Shown here piece after piece: positions 33,894 to 41,710 of a stretch of DNA of 64,000 nt; the stretch's first letter is position 1; each line of letters opens with the position of its first letter. Location: positions 3,720,001 through 3,784,000 of the forward strand of contig CP005974.1 of NCBI GenBank assembly GCA_000940995.1, written 5' to 3'. This stretch comes from Photobacterium gaetbulicola Gung47. GTDB taxonomy: Bacteria > Pseudomonadota > Gammaproteobacteria > Enterobacterales > Vibrionaceae. The translations under genes were made by a program, and so were the position numbers. The notes beneath the pieces were generated by a model. It saw nothing but the letters and a program-made list of their open reading frames with translations. It had not been told where the DNA came from and searched no databases.

Positions 33894-35777
33894 TCACACT
33901 TCGGCCATATCGCCTTTGCTCTGCAGCCAGTGGCGGCGGTCTTCCGCTCGCTTTTTGCCCAGCAGCATATCCATCATCTCGTTGGTCTGCTCGTCATCGT
34001 CGATCGTCAGCTGAACCAGGCGGCGGGTATTCGGATCCATGGTGGTTTCGCGCAACTGAAGCGGGTTCATCTCACCCAGACCTTTGAAGCGCTGGACGTT
34101 AACCTTGCCGCGCTTATTGCTGAGGCGATCGAGAATGCCGTCTTTCTCGGCATCATCCAGGGCATAGTAAACTTCCTTGCCCAGGTCGATACGGTACAGC
34201 GGTGGCATGGCGATATAGACATGGCCAGCACGGACCAAAGACTCGAAGTGACGGACAAACAAGGCGCACAGCAGAGTGGCAATATGCAGACCATCGGAGT
34301 CTGCATCGGCCAGCACGCAGATCTTGCCATAGCGCAAGCCGCTCAAATCGTCGCTGTCCGGGTCAATGCCCAGCGCGACCGAAATATCATGGACTTCCTG
34401 CGAGGCCAGTACCTGATCGGCAGACACTTCCCAGGTGTTCAGGATTTTACCGCGCAGCGGCATGATTGCCTGGAATTCACGATCGCGGGCCTGCTTGGCC
34501 GAGCCCCCTGCCGAGTCACCTTCGACCAGGAACAGTTCGGTACGCGACAAGTCCTGTTGCGAACAGTCAGCCAGCTTACCCGGAAGTGCCGGGCCCGAAG
34601 CCACCTTCTTACGCACCACTTTCTTGCTGGCACGCATCCGGCGGTGAGCGTTGGCAATACACACTTCGGCCAACTGCTCGGCAATTTGCGGACGCTCGTT
34701 CAGCCACAGGCTGAAAGCATCTTTGACCACACCGGAGACAAAGGCGGCACACTGGCGCGATGACAGGCGTTCTTTGGTCTGGCCGGCGAACTGCGGATCC
34801 TGCATCTTGACCGACAACACGTACGAGCAGCGGTCCCAGATATCATCAGCGGTCAGCTTCACGCCGCGCGGCAGCAGGTTGCGGAATTCACAGAACTCGC
34901 GCATCGCATCCAGCAGGCCCTGGCGCAGGCCATTGACATGGGTACCGCCTTGCGCGGTCGGGATCAGGTTGACGTAACTTTCGGTGATCAGCTCACCGCC
35001 TTCCGGCAGCCATAGCAATGCCCAGTCAGCAGCTTCAGTCTGGCCACTGAACACACCGGTAAACGGCTCTTCCGGTAACAGGGTATAACCCTTGACGCCT
35101 TCGGCCAGATAATCCTTCAAACCATCTTCGTAACACCAGCGGAAGGTTTCATCGCTGGTTTTATCGGTAAAGACGATTTCCAACCCTGGACAAAGCACCG
35201 CTTTGGCCTTGAGGTTGCTCTTCAGGCGGGAGACAGAAAATTTCGGGCTGTCGAAATACTTGGCATCGGGCCAGAAGTGGACGCTGGTCCCCTTGGCACG
35301 ACGACCACAGGTACCGATCACTTCAAGCTCGCTGGCCTTGTCACCATTTTCAAAAGCAATTTGGTATACCTGGCCATCACGTTTCACCGTGACCTCGACG
35401 CGGGTCGACAGGGCGTTAACCACCGAGATCCCCACCCCGTGCAAACCACCCGAGAACTGGTAGTTTTTACCTGAGAACTTACCACCGGCGTGAAGCTTAC
35501 ACAGGATAAGCTCGACCCCAGATACCCCTTCTTCCGGGTGGATATCTACCGGCATCCCCCGGCCATCATCAATCACCTCCAGTGACTGATCCGCATGAAG
35601 AATGACCTCAACCTTGCGGGCGTGGCCTGCCAAGGCTTCATCGACACTGTTATCGATGACTTCCTGGCCTAGGTGGTTAGGCCGTACCGTGTCGGTATAC
35701 ATCCCCGGACGGCGGCGTACTGGCTCAAGGCCATTTAGAACCTCAATGGCTCCAGCGTTATAGCTTTGATCTGTCAT
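33894..35777 (-). CDS. parE: DNA topoisomerase IV subunit B
   Basis: A 627-aa ATPase subunit. GHKL motifs VDEALAG and DDGRGMPVD bind ATP, and the TOPRIM domain has LVEGDSAGGSAKQARDR and DADSDGLHIATLL. The length is that of the family. It is transcribed with yqiA, cpdA, yqiB and nudF upstream, from which it is separated by 154 bp that may contain its own promoter. Confidence 0.98.
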   Translation of the reverse strand: MTDQSYNAGAIEVLNGLEPVRRRPGMYTDTVRPNHLGQEVIDNSVDEALAGHARKVEVILHADQSLEVIDDGRGMPVDIHPEEGVSGVELILCKLHAGGKFSGKNYQFSGGLHGVGISVVNALSTRVEVTVKRDGQVYQIAFENGDKASELEVIGTCGRRAKGTSVHFWPDAKYFDSPKFSVSRLKSNLKAKAVLCPGLEIVFTDKTSDETFRWCYEDGLKDYLAEGVKGYTLLPEEPFTGVFSGQTEAADWALLWLPEGGELITESYVNLIPTAQGGTHVNGLRQGLLDAMREFCEFRNLLPRGVKLTADDIWDRCSYVLSVKMQDPQFAGQTKERLSSRQCAAFVSGVVKDAFSLWLNERPQIAEQLAEVCIANAHRRMRASKKVVRKKVASGPALPGKLADCSQQDLSRTELFLVEGDSAGGSAKQARDREFQAIMPLRGKILNTWEVSADQVLASQEVHDISVALGIDPDSDDLSGLRYGKICVLADADSDGLHIATLLCALFVRHFESLVRAGHVYIAMPPLYRIDLGKEVYYALDDAEKDGILDRLSNKRGKVNVQRFKGLGEMNPLQLRETTMDPNTRRLVQLTIDDDEQTNEMMDMLLGKKRAEDRRHWLQSKGDMAEV

Positions 35778-35931
35778 AATTACGGAAAGTTACGGAAAAA
35801 TTTTTTGCCACAATAGTCAGTAACCCCAGCTCGGATGTCAAGCTAGGGTCGAAAATGTGGCCCACAATTGTGAGTCGAATTTGATCCAAGTCGGGACAAA
35901 TTCCTCTCAAGCAACACGTGCTCGGGAAGTA

Positions 35932-36510
35932 TTACAGACCCAGAAATTGAATGATTTGTTCGGGATAACGATCAAATCCGACAAAACTATGATCCCCTTC
36001 GGGCTCAACCGTTTGCCGGCAGGCCGAGTATTTCTCGACAGCCTGGCGGTAATCCAGCACTTCGTCACCTTCTTGCTGGAGCAGCCACAACTGCTCGGGG
36101 TGGCGGAGTTTGCCCACATCCATTTGGCGCAGCTCATCCATATGTTTGGCTTCGAGGAAATAGCGCTCCCCGGTATAAGGATTTTCCTGCTCGCCCAAGA
36201 AGTCTTGCAACAGCTCATACGGCTTGACGGCAGGATTGACCAGCACGGCAGGCAATTGATAGCGGTCGTTAAGCCAGGTGGATACGTAGCCTCCCAGCGA
36301 ACTGCCGACCAAGCCTATCCGGAATTGCTCTCGCAATGATTGCACCCGTTCATCAATAAATCGGGCGGCATCTGCGGGATAACACGGGATCTGCGGGATC
36401 TCAACCTGGATATCCGGCCGTTCACGCTGGCAATACTCAGCCATCAAGGTCGCCTTGAGCGACTTCGGTGAGCTGTTAAAGCCGTGGATATACAAGAGCA
36501 ACGGCTTCAT
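35932..36510 (-). CDS. yqiA: YqiA-family esterase
   Basis: A 192-aa alpha/beta-hydrolase. LLLYIHGFNSSPKS is the oxyanion region, GLVGSSLGGYVS holds the nucleophilic Ser, and GDHSFVGFD the late His. Escherichia coli YqiA hydrolyses short acyl esters. Its ATG follows directly on the cpdA stop codon (TAG-ATG), so the two are coupled. Confidence 0.92.
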   Translation of the reverse strand: MKPLLLYIHGFNSSPKSLKATLMAEYCQRERPDIQVEIPQIPCYPADAARFIDERVQSLREQFRIGLVGSSLGGYVSTWLNDRYQLPAVLVNPAVKPYELLQDFLGEQENPYTGERYFLEAKHMDELRQMDVGKLRHPEQLWLLQQEGDEVLDYRQAVEKYSACRQTVEPEGDHSFVGFDRYPEQIIQFLGL

Positions 36511-37335
36511 CTAGTAACCTGCGGAATCAAAGTTCGGGGTAAAGTCATGGCCATCAAGACGGTGGACCTGGGTATCGAGCTGCCCATCACGGTGCAGCGC
36601 AAGGTAGCGCCAGCCGGGACTTTTCTGGTCCAGCGCAAAATCTTGCGAATCCGGCTGGAACTGGATACAGGTCGACGGAGTTGCCAAGACCCTCACCCCC
36701 CGGTGGATACGGTCCAACTCCTGGTGGATATGGCCGCACAAAATCGCCTTCACCTGCGGATAACGGCCAACCACCTGCCAAAACGGCTCACTGTTGTGAA
36801 GCTGATGCTGATCGAGCCAGGCACTGCCTGCCGGCAACGGATGATGATGCAACAGAACCAGCGCATGCCGGTTCGGATGAGCCGACAAGGCCTGATCTAG
36901 CATATCGAGCTGCTCCCCGCTCAATTCACCGTGCGGGACCCCTTTCACCTGGCTATCGAGCAGGATCACTTGCCAATGCTCGCCGGCCAGCACTTGATGG
37001 CATGGCTTGATTTGCGGCGAGGGCAATACCGCCTGCATGCTCGGCTGGTAGTCGTGGTTGCCCGGCAGCCAAAAGCATGGCTGCGACCAGCGCGCGATCC
37101 CCTCACAAAAGCGCTGGTAAGAGTATTCAGTATGATCTTGGGAAATGTCACCCGTTGCCACAATGGCATCAAAAGGGCGCGCGGCAGCATCTACCGCATC
37201 CAGCACGGCATGAAAGCTATCTTTTGTCGTGACGCCCAACAAACTGCCGCCATCATCGGCAAAAAGGTGGGTATCGGTAATTTGCAGAAGAACCACACTA
37301 TCGCGGTTCGTCTGTGGCAGAGTAAAGTTCTGCAA
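36511..37335 (-). CDS. cpdA: 3',5'-cyclic-AMP phosphodiesterase
   Basis: A 274-aa class III cAMP phosphodiesterase of the calcineurin-like metallophosphoesterase fold. Metal motifs: QITDTHLF (D-x-H), GDISQDH, GNHD and GHIHQELD. It lowers cAMP and so tempers CRP-dependent genes. It lies in the nudF-yqiB-cpdA-yqiA-parE string found in Escherichia coli. Confidence 0.95.
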   Translation of the reverse strand: MQNFTLPQTNRDSVVLLQITDTHLFADDGGSLLGVTTKDSFHAVLDAVDAAARPFDAIVATGDISQDHTEYSYQRFCEGIARWSQPCFWLPGNHDYQPSMQAVLPSPQIKPCHQVLAGEHWQVILLDSQVKGVPHGELSGEQLDMLDQALSAHPNRHALVLLHHHPLPAGSAWLDQHQLHNSEPFWQVVGRYPQVKAILCGHIHQELDRIHRGVRVLATPSTCIQFQPDSQDFALDQKSPGWRYLALHRDGQLDTQVHRLDGHDFTPNFDSAGY

Positions 37336-37365
37336 AACGTCAAAAACCTTGTCTATCTGATTCTA

Positions 37366-37794
37366 TTAACAAACCGACTGTCTGCTGATCCCGTTTTTTA
37401 GGCAGTATGCCAACCAGTCTCCCAGAAAACGGTTAACTTGATGCTTCTCATCTTTCTGATGCATTCGCATATTGGGGTAATCATACCTTGGCTGAAGACG
37501 AGAAGTCTGCTGAGCTGAACACACTTCTGCGACCCTAGCATCGTGGTACAACCTGATCGTCATTTTTGGGATCAGGTAATCAGGCAGTGATTCCTCTGCC
37601 TTGAGATGTATTTCAACCACCGTGGTATAACGGGTCGACTCAGTAATGGTCAGATGATATTCCTGTTCCGAAACACAATAAATGCAATGGTCCCCTACCT
37701 GATCGCTTTTTGGTAGCAATGGGAGCAACTTCGCATAGTTGGTTTCGTACAATCGCATGATACCAGCAAAATCAACAGCGTATCTTCTATTCAA
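37366..37794 (-). CDS. yqiB: DUF1249 protein YqiB
   Basis: A 142-aa conserved protein of unknown function. Typical segments are the N-terminal FAGIMRLYETNYAKLLPLLP and the late YPNMRMHQKDEKHQVNRFLG. It lies between nudF and cpdA, its usual place. Confidence 0.9.
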   Translation of the reverse strand: MNRRYAVDFAGIMRLYETNYAKLLPLLPKSDQVGDHCIYCVSEQEYHLTITESTRYTTVVEIHLKAEESLPDYLIPKMTIRLYHDARVAEVCSAQQTSRLQPRYDYPNMRMHQKDEKHQVNRFLGDWLAYCLKNGISRQSVC

Positions 37795-37819
37795 TCGGTA
37801 TCCTCTGTGATGTGTCCGT

Positions 37820-38455
37820 CTAAGAGGCCGCTTGCAACCGAGTGTAGTTCAATTGCAACCATTGTAGGGCAATGATTGAGGCTGCATTCTCAATTTTACC
37901 AGATTCCACCCACTGGTATGCCTCTTCTCGAGAAACCACATGCACTTTTATATCTTCGCCTTCCTCTGCCAGGCCATGGATGCCTTGCGCCGACGTGCTG
38001 TCCACCTCACCGACAAAAATATCCAAGGTTTCCGAACAACCGCCGGAGCTCGACAGATAGCGGGTAATCTTATGTAACTGGCCGACGTCAACGCCAGCCT
38101 CTTCCACCGACTCACGGCGCACCACATCTTGGGCTTGTTCGCCAGGCTCGATAATGCCGGCCACAATCTCCAGCTGCCATGGCGAGCAATCTGCCGCCAT
38201 CGCGCCAACCCGGAACTGCTCGACCAGCACCACCCGATCGGTGGCCGGATCATAAGGCAACATGGCTGCAGCATGGCCACGTTCGAACATCTCGCGGTCC
38301 AGAGGCTCACTCCAGCCCCCCGCAAACAGGCGATGACGAAAACGGTATTTCACCATACTGAAAAAGCCTTGATACAATGGCTCCTGGGCAAGAATTTCCA
38401 CATCACCGGCAGAAAACTGTCCCGGTCCGGTTTGCTTACTACCTGTTTTTGCCAT
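37820..38455 (-). CDS. nudF: ADP-ribose pyrophosphatase
   Basis: A 211-aa Nudix hydrolase that splits ADP-ribose into AMP and ribose-5-phosphate. The Nudix box (about residues 99-121) has EPGEQAQDVVRRESVEEAG with the catalytic Glu residues in place. The start at 38455 (MAKTGSKQ) has AAGGA at good spacing; the frame is open to 38485. Divergent from tolC over 279 bp, as in Escherichia coli. Confidence 0.95.
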   Translation of the reverse strand: MAKTGSKQTGPGQFSAGDVEILAQEPLYQGFFSMVKYRFRHRLFAGGWSEPLDREMFERGHAAAMLPYDPATDRVVLVEQFRVGAMAADCSPWQLEIVAGIIEPGEQAQDVVRRESVEEAGVDVGQLHKITRYLSSSGGCSETLDIFVGEVDSTSAQGIHGLAEEGEDIKVHVVSREEAYQWVESGKIENAASIIALQWLQLNYTRLQAAS

Positions 38456-38734
38456 GTTTTTCTTCCTTATCACCCATTCTGGCACGGCCTCCGGCCGACG
38501 AAGGCATATATCATTCCATCCCCAATGAGGAACGGCAATGATTTAATTCAACATTTATGACAATAATTATGATTTTTTTTAAGTCGTTTTTCTCAGCGAA
38601 AAGATTAGAATCACAATTAATCCAGTAAAATATCGTAAAATAAAGTAAATTGTTCAATGATCAGTTTCAGGCAAGGAAACATAGGTTAAACTGGAGCCTT
38701 GCTCTTATTTTTGTCAGGACCAGGAAAGGCATAC
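38456..38734. promoter_or_regulatory. nudF/tolC divergent promoter region
   Basis: A 279-bp gap, AT-rich in 38540-38660, that must hold both promoters. I see no operator that I can name with confidence. Confidence 0.4.
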
Positions 38735-40018
38735 ATGAAAAAATTGCTTCCGCTTTTTGTTAGCTTTGCGCTTGGCGGTCTCAGCCATACTGCACTGGCT
38801 GATGATCTCGCCGAAATCTACCAACAAGCCAAACAGAATGACCCTCAGCTGCTGCGTGCGGCTGCCGATAAAGATACTGCGTTCGAAGCGATTAACTCAA
38901 CCCGAAGCGCACTGCTACCACAAATCAACCTAACCGCTGGCTATAACATCGCCCGCATGGATGGCGATGCCGATGGTTTCAACGGTGGTTTGACCCTGGA
39001 CCAATCGATCTACAACCGTGCCAGCTGGGTAAACCTAGATATTAGCGAGAAGGTGGCCCGCCAGAGCGATGCATTCTATGCGACCTCTCAGCAAAACCTG
39101 ATCCTGCGTGTCTCTGACGCCTACTTCGCCGTGCTACGCGCAATGGATGACCTGGACTTCGTCCGTGCCGAGAAGGCAGCCGTTGGCCGCCAGCTAGAGC
39201 AAACCAAGCAGCGTTTCGAAGTCGGCCTCTCAGCAATCACCGATGTGCACGATGCCCAGGCGCAGTATGACAGCGTACTGGCGGACGAAATCTTGGCTGA
39301 AAATGCCCTGACTAACAGCTACGAGGGTCTACGCGAAATCACCGGCCAAGCACACACCGATCTTAGCATCTTGGATACCCGCCGCTTCAGCGCCAGCGCA
39401 CCCAAAGCACGAGTGCTAGATCTGATCAAGGATGCCGAGACGGAAAACCTTAACCTATTGACGGCTCGTATCTCACAAGATATCGCCCGCGATCAGATTT
39501 CCCTAGCTGAGTCCGGCCACTTGCCGACCCTGTCTTTCAATGCCGGCTACAACTACGATGACAAGCTAGCCAGCACTGATGACGGCACACTGACCGCCGG
39601 TATCAACCTGGCACTGCCTGTCTATACCGGTGGCCGTGTGACCTCCGAAGTGAAGCAGGCCCAGTTCGGCTATGTGGCGGCAAGTGAAGATCTGGAAGGC
39701 TCTTACCGCAGCGTTGTCCGTGACGTACGTGCTTTCTACAACAACATCAACGCCTCTATCGGTGCCCTTCGCGCTTACCAGCAGTCGGTGGTTTCTGCCC
39801 AGTCGGCACTTGAAGCGACCGAGGCCGGTTTCGATGTCGGTACCCGTACCATCGTTGACGTCCTGGATGCGACCCGCCGTCTATATGATGCCAACCGTCA
39901 GCTGGCCAATGCCCGCTACGACTACATCATCAGCCAGCTTCAGCTAAAACAGGCTGTGGGCTCGCTGAACGAACAAGATGTCTTGGATGTTAATGCCGGT
40001 CTGATCAGAGCAAAGTAA
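38735..40018 (+). CDS. tolC: Outer-membrane efflux channel TolC
   Basis: A 427-aa TolC-family outer-membrane protein that forms the trimeric exit duct for drug efflux and type I secretion. The signal peptide ends at ALA-DD (about residue 22). Two homologous halves are evident, each with long alpha-helical coiled-coil stretches, and FEVGLSAITDVHDAQAQYD and FDVGTRTIVDVLDATRRLYD are the repeated motifs. The ATG at 38735 has AGGAAAGG upstream; an earlier Met at 38699 lacks one. It lacks the long Asn/Gln-rich tail of the E. coli protein. Confidence 0.96.
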   Translation: MKKLLPLFVSFALGGLSHTALADDLAEIYQQAKQNDPQLLRAAADKDTAFEAINSTRSALLPQINLTAGYNIARMDGDADGFNGGLTLDQSIYNRASWVNLDISEKVARQSDAFYATSQQNLILRVSDAYFAVLRAMDDLDFVRAEKAAVGRQLEQTKQRFEVGLSAITDVHDAQAQYDSVLADEILAENALTNSYEGLREITGQAHTDLSILDTRRFSASAPKARVLDLIKDAETENLNLLTARISQDIARDQISLAESGHLPTLSFNAGYNYDDKLASTDDGTLTAGINLALPVYTGGRVTSEVKQAQFGYVAASEDLEGSYRSVVRDVRAFYNNINASIGALRAYQQSVVSAQSALEATEAGFDVGTRTIVDVLDATRRLYDANRQLANARYDYIISQLQLKQAVGSLNEQDVLDVNAGLIRAK

Positions 40019-40049
40019 TCGCCGTCTATCATTCGAAATGCCAAGCATA

Positions 40050-40082
40050 AAAAAAGCGCCATCAGCAATGATGGCGCTTTTT
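40050..40082. terminator. Bidirectional terminator tolC/hldE
   Basis: AAAAGCGCCATC, a 6-nt loop and GATGGCGCTTTT, with A and T runs, between converging genes. Confidence 0.9.
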
Positions 40083-40141
40083 ATTGTCTTGGTGATACTT
40101 CAGCAAGCCCTGAGGCACCACTTTTCGACGGCAGGGGCAAG

Positions 40142-41572
40142 TTAGCCACGCCCCCCCTTGATAGCCGCAATGATTTCGCTTGTCGAACAGCCGTCTTCAA
40201 AGTTCAGGACCCGGACTTCGCCACCGGCAGCAATCACTTCCTGGCCTCCGGCAATCTCTTCCGGCTTATAGTCGCCCCCTTTTACCAGCAGGGTCGGCAA
40301 TATTTCACTAATCAAGCGTTGTGGGGTTTCTTCGCTAAACGGCACTACCCAATCAACAGCACCCAGCCCTGCCAATACCGCCATACGGCGATCTTCCGGG
40401 TTGACCGGACGCCCCGGCCCCTTCAGCGCCTGTACCGAACTGTCTGAGTTGACGGCAACGATCAGGCGATCACCTAGCTTCGCCGCCTCGTTGAGGTAGG
40501 CCACGTGGCCGGCATGCAGGATATCGAAACACCCATTGGTCATCACGACTTTCTCGCCACGGGCGCGGGCTGCTTTCACCGCCTGCTTGAGCTGAACTTC
40601 ACTGATCACCCCAAACCCGCTGTCCTGACTGCCATGGATCGCTTCAGTCAGTTCAATGGTCGACAGGGTCGAGGTGCCCAACTTGCCAACCACCACACCC
40701 GCAGCGGCATTGGCCAGCTTGCAAGAGTCCGACAACGACTTACCCGCAGCCAGCGATGCCGCCAACACCGAAATCACGGTATCACCGGCACCGGTGACAT
40801 CGTACACCTCTTTGGCCTGGGTCGGCATATGCAGTGGCTCCTGGCCTTTTTGCAGCAGGGTCATACCGTGCTCGCTGCGCGTCACCAGCAGCGCTTCCAG
40901 CTCAAAGCGCTCGATCAGGGCCATGCCTTTTTCAACCAGATCTTGCTCCGACTCGGTTTTGCCCGCCACCGCTTCGAACTCAGACAAGTTCGGCGTCAGC
41001 AAGGTCGCACCGCGGTAACGTTCAAAGTCCGCCCCTTTCGGATCGACCATGACCGCCACCCCTGACTTGCGTGCCAGCTGGATCATTGCCTGCACATGCT
41101 CGAGGGCTCCCTTGGCATAATCCGACAGCACCACGACCTTACTGGAAGGCAATGCCTGCTCCATACGCGGCAAAATCACATCCGCCGGCACATCATGGAA
41201 GCCTTCTTCGAAGTCCAGGCGGATCATCTGCTGGCCGCGGCTCATGACGCGCAACTTGGTGATGGTAGGGTAATCCGGCAAAGTCACAAAGTCACAGCGC
41301 ACATCCAGCGACGAGAGCTTTTCCGACAGCGCACGGGCTGGTTCGTCAATACCGGTCAGGCCAACTAGGCGGGCATGACCACCCAGTGCCGCGATATTCA
41401 TCGCCACGTTCGCCGCGCCCCCCGGACGCTCCTCTACCTGATCGACTTTGACTACAGGAACGGGGGCTTCAGGTGAAATACGGCCTGTCGGCCCATACCA
41501 GTAGCGATCCAGCATGACATCACCCACGACCAGCACGCCTGCTTGATCATAATCAGGAAGAGTCAGTTTCAT
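40142..41572 (-). CDS. hldE: Bifunctional heptose kinase / adenylyltransferase HldE
   Basis: A 476-aa two-domain enzyme for ADP-heptose, the core LPS sugar donor. Residues 1-320 form a PfkB-type kinase (VVGDVMLDRYWYGPTGRISPE, anion hole DVTGAGDTVISVLA). The C-terminal domain is a nucleotidyltransferase (TNGCFDILHAGHVAYL). The start at 41572 has GGAG 7 nt upstream; the frame opens 10 codons earlier. glnE and ygiF lie upstream, as in Escherichia coli. Confidence 0.96.
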   Translation of the reverse strand: MKLTLPDYDQAGVLVVGDVMLDRYWYGPTGRISPEAPVPVVKVDQVEERPGGAANVAMNIAALGGHARLVGLTGIDEPARALSEKLSSLDVRCDFVTLPDYPTITKLRVMSRGQQMIRLDFEEGFHDVPADVILPRMEQALPSSKVVVLSDYAKGALEHVQAMIQLARKSGVAVMVDPKGADFERYRGATLLTPNLSEFEAVAGKTESEQDLVEKGMALIERFELEALLVTRSEHGMTLLQKGQEPLHMPTQAKEVYDVTGAGDTVISVLAASLAAGKSLSDSCKLANAAAGVVVGKLGTSTLSTIELTEAIHGSQDSGFGVISEVQLKQAVKAARARGEKVVMTNGCFDILHAGHVAYLNEAAKLGDRLIVAVNSDSSVQALKGPGRPVNPEDRRMAVLAGLGAVDWVVPFSEETPQRLISEILPTLLVKGGDYKPEEIAGGQEVIAAGGEVRVLNFEDGCSTSEIIAAIKGGRG

Positions 41573-41668
41573 TTTTTTCTCCGGGATTGTGATAACCCCC
41601 AAATATTAACACAAAGCCAAATTAGCATGCATCTGCTCAGGGGATTTCAACGGTTATTCAACTACAAA

Positions 41669-41690
41669 GAGCGAGGCCTCCCCGCTCCTG
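41669..41690 (-). terminator. Weak terminator-like hairpin after glnE
   Basis: On the minus strand GAGCG and CGCTC flank an inner GAGGCCTC palindrome, followed by TTTGTAGTT. Plausible but not a strong terminator. Confidence 0.4.
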
Positions 41691-41710
41691 CATATGCTGG
41701 TCAGTCAGTG

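Noticed and set aside
33930..34763. A 277-codon open frame opposite parE
   Set aside because: Antisense shadow of a strongly conserved gene, with no ribosome site.
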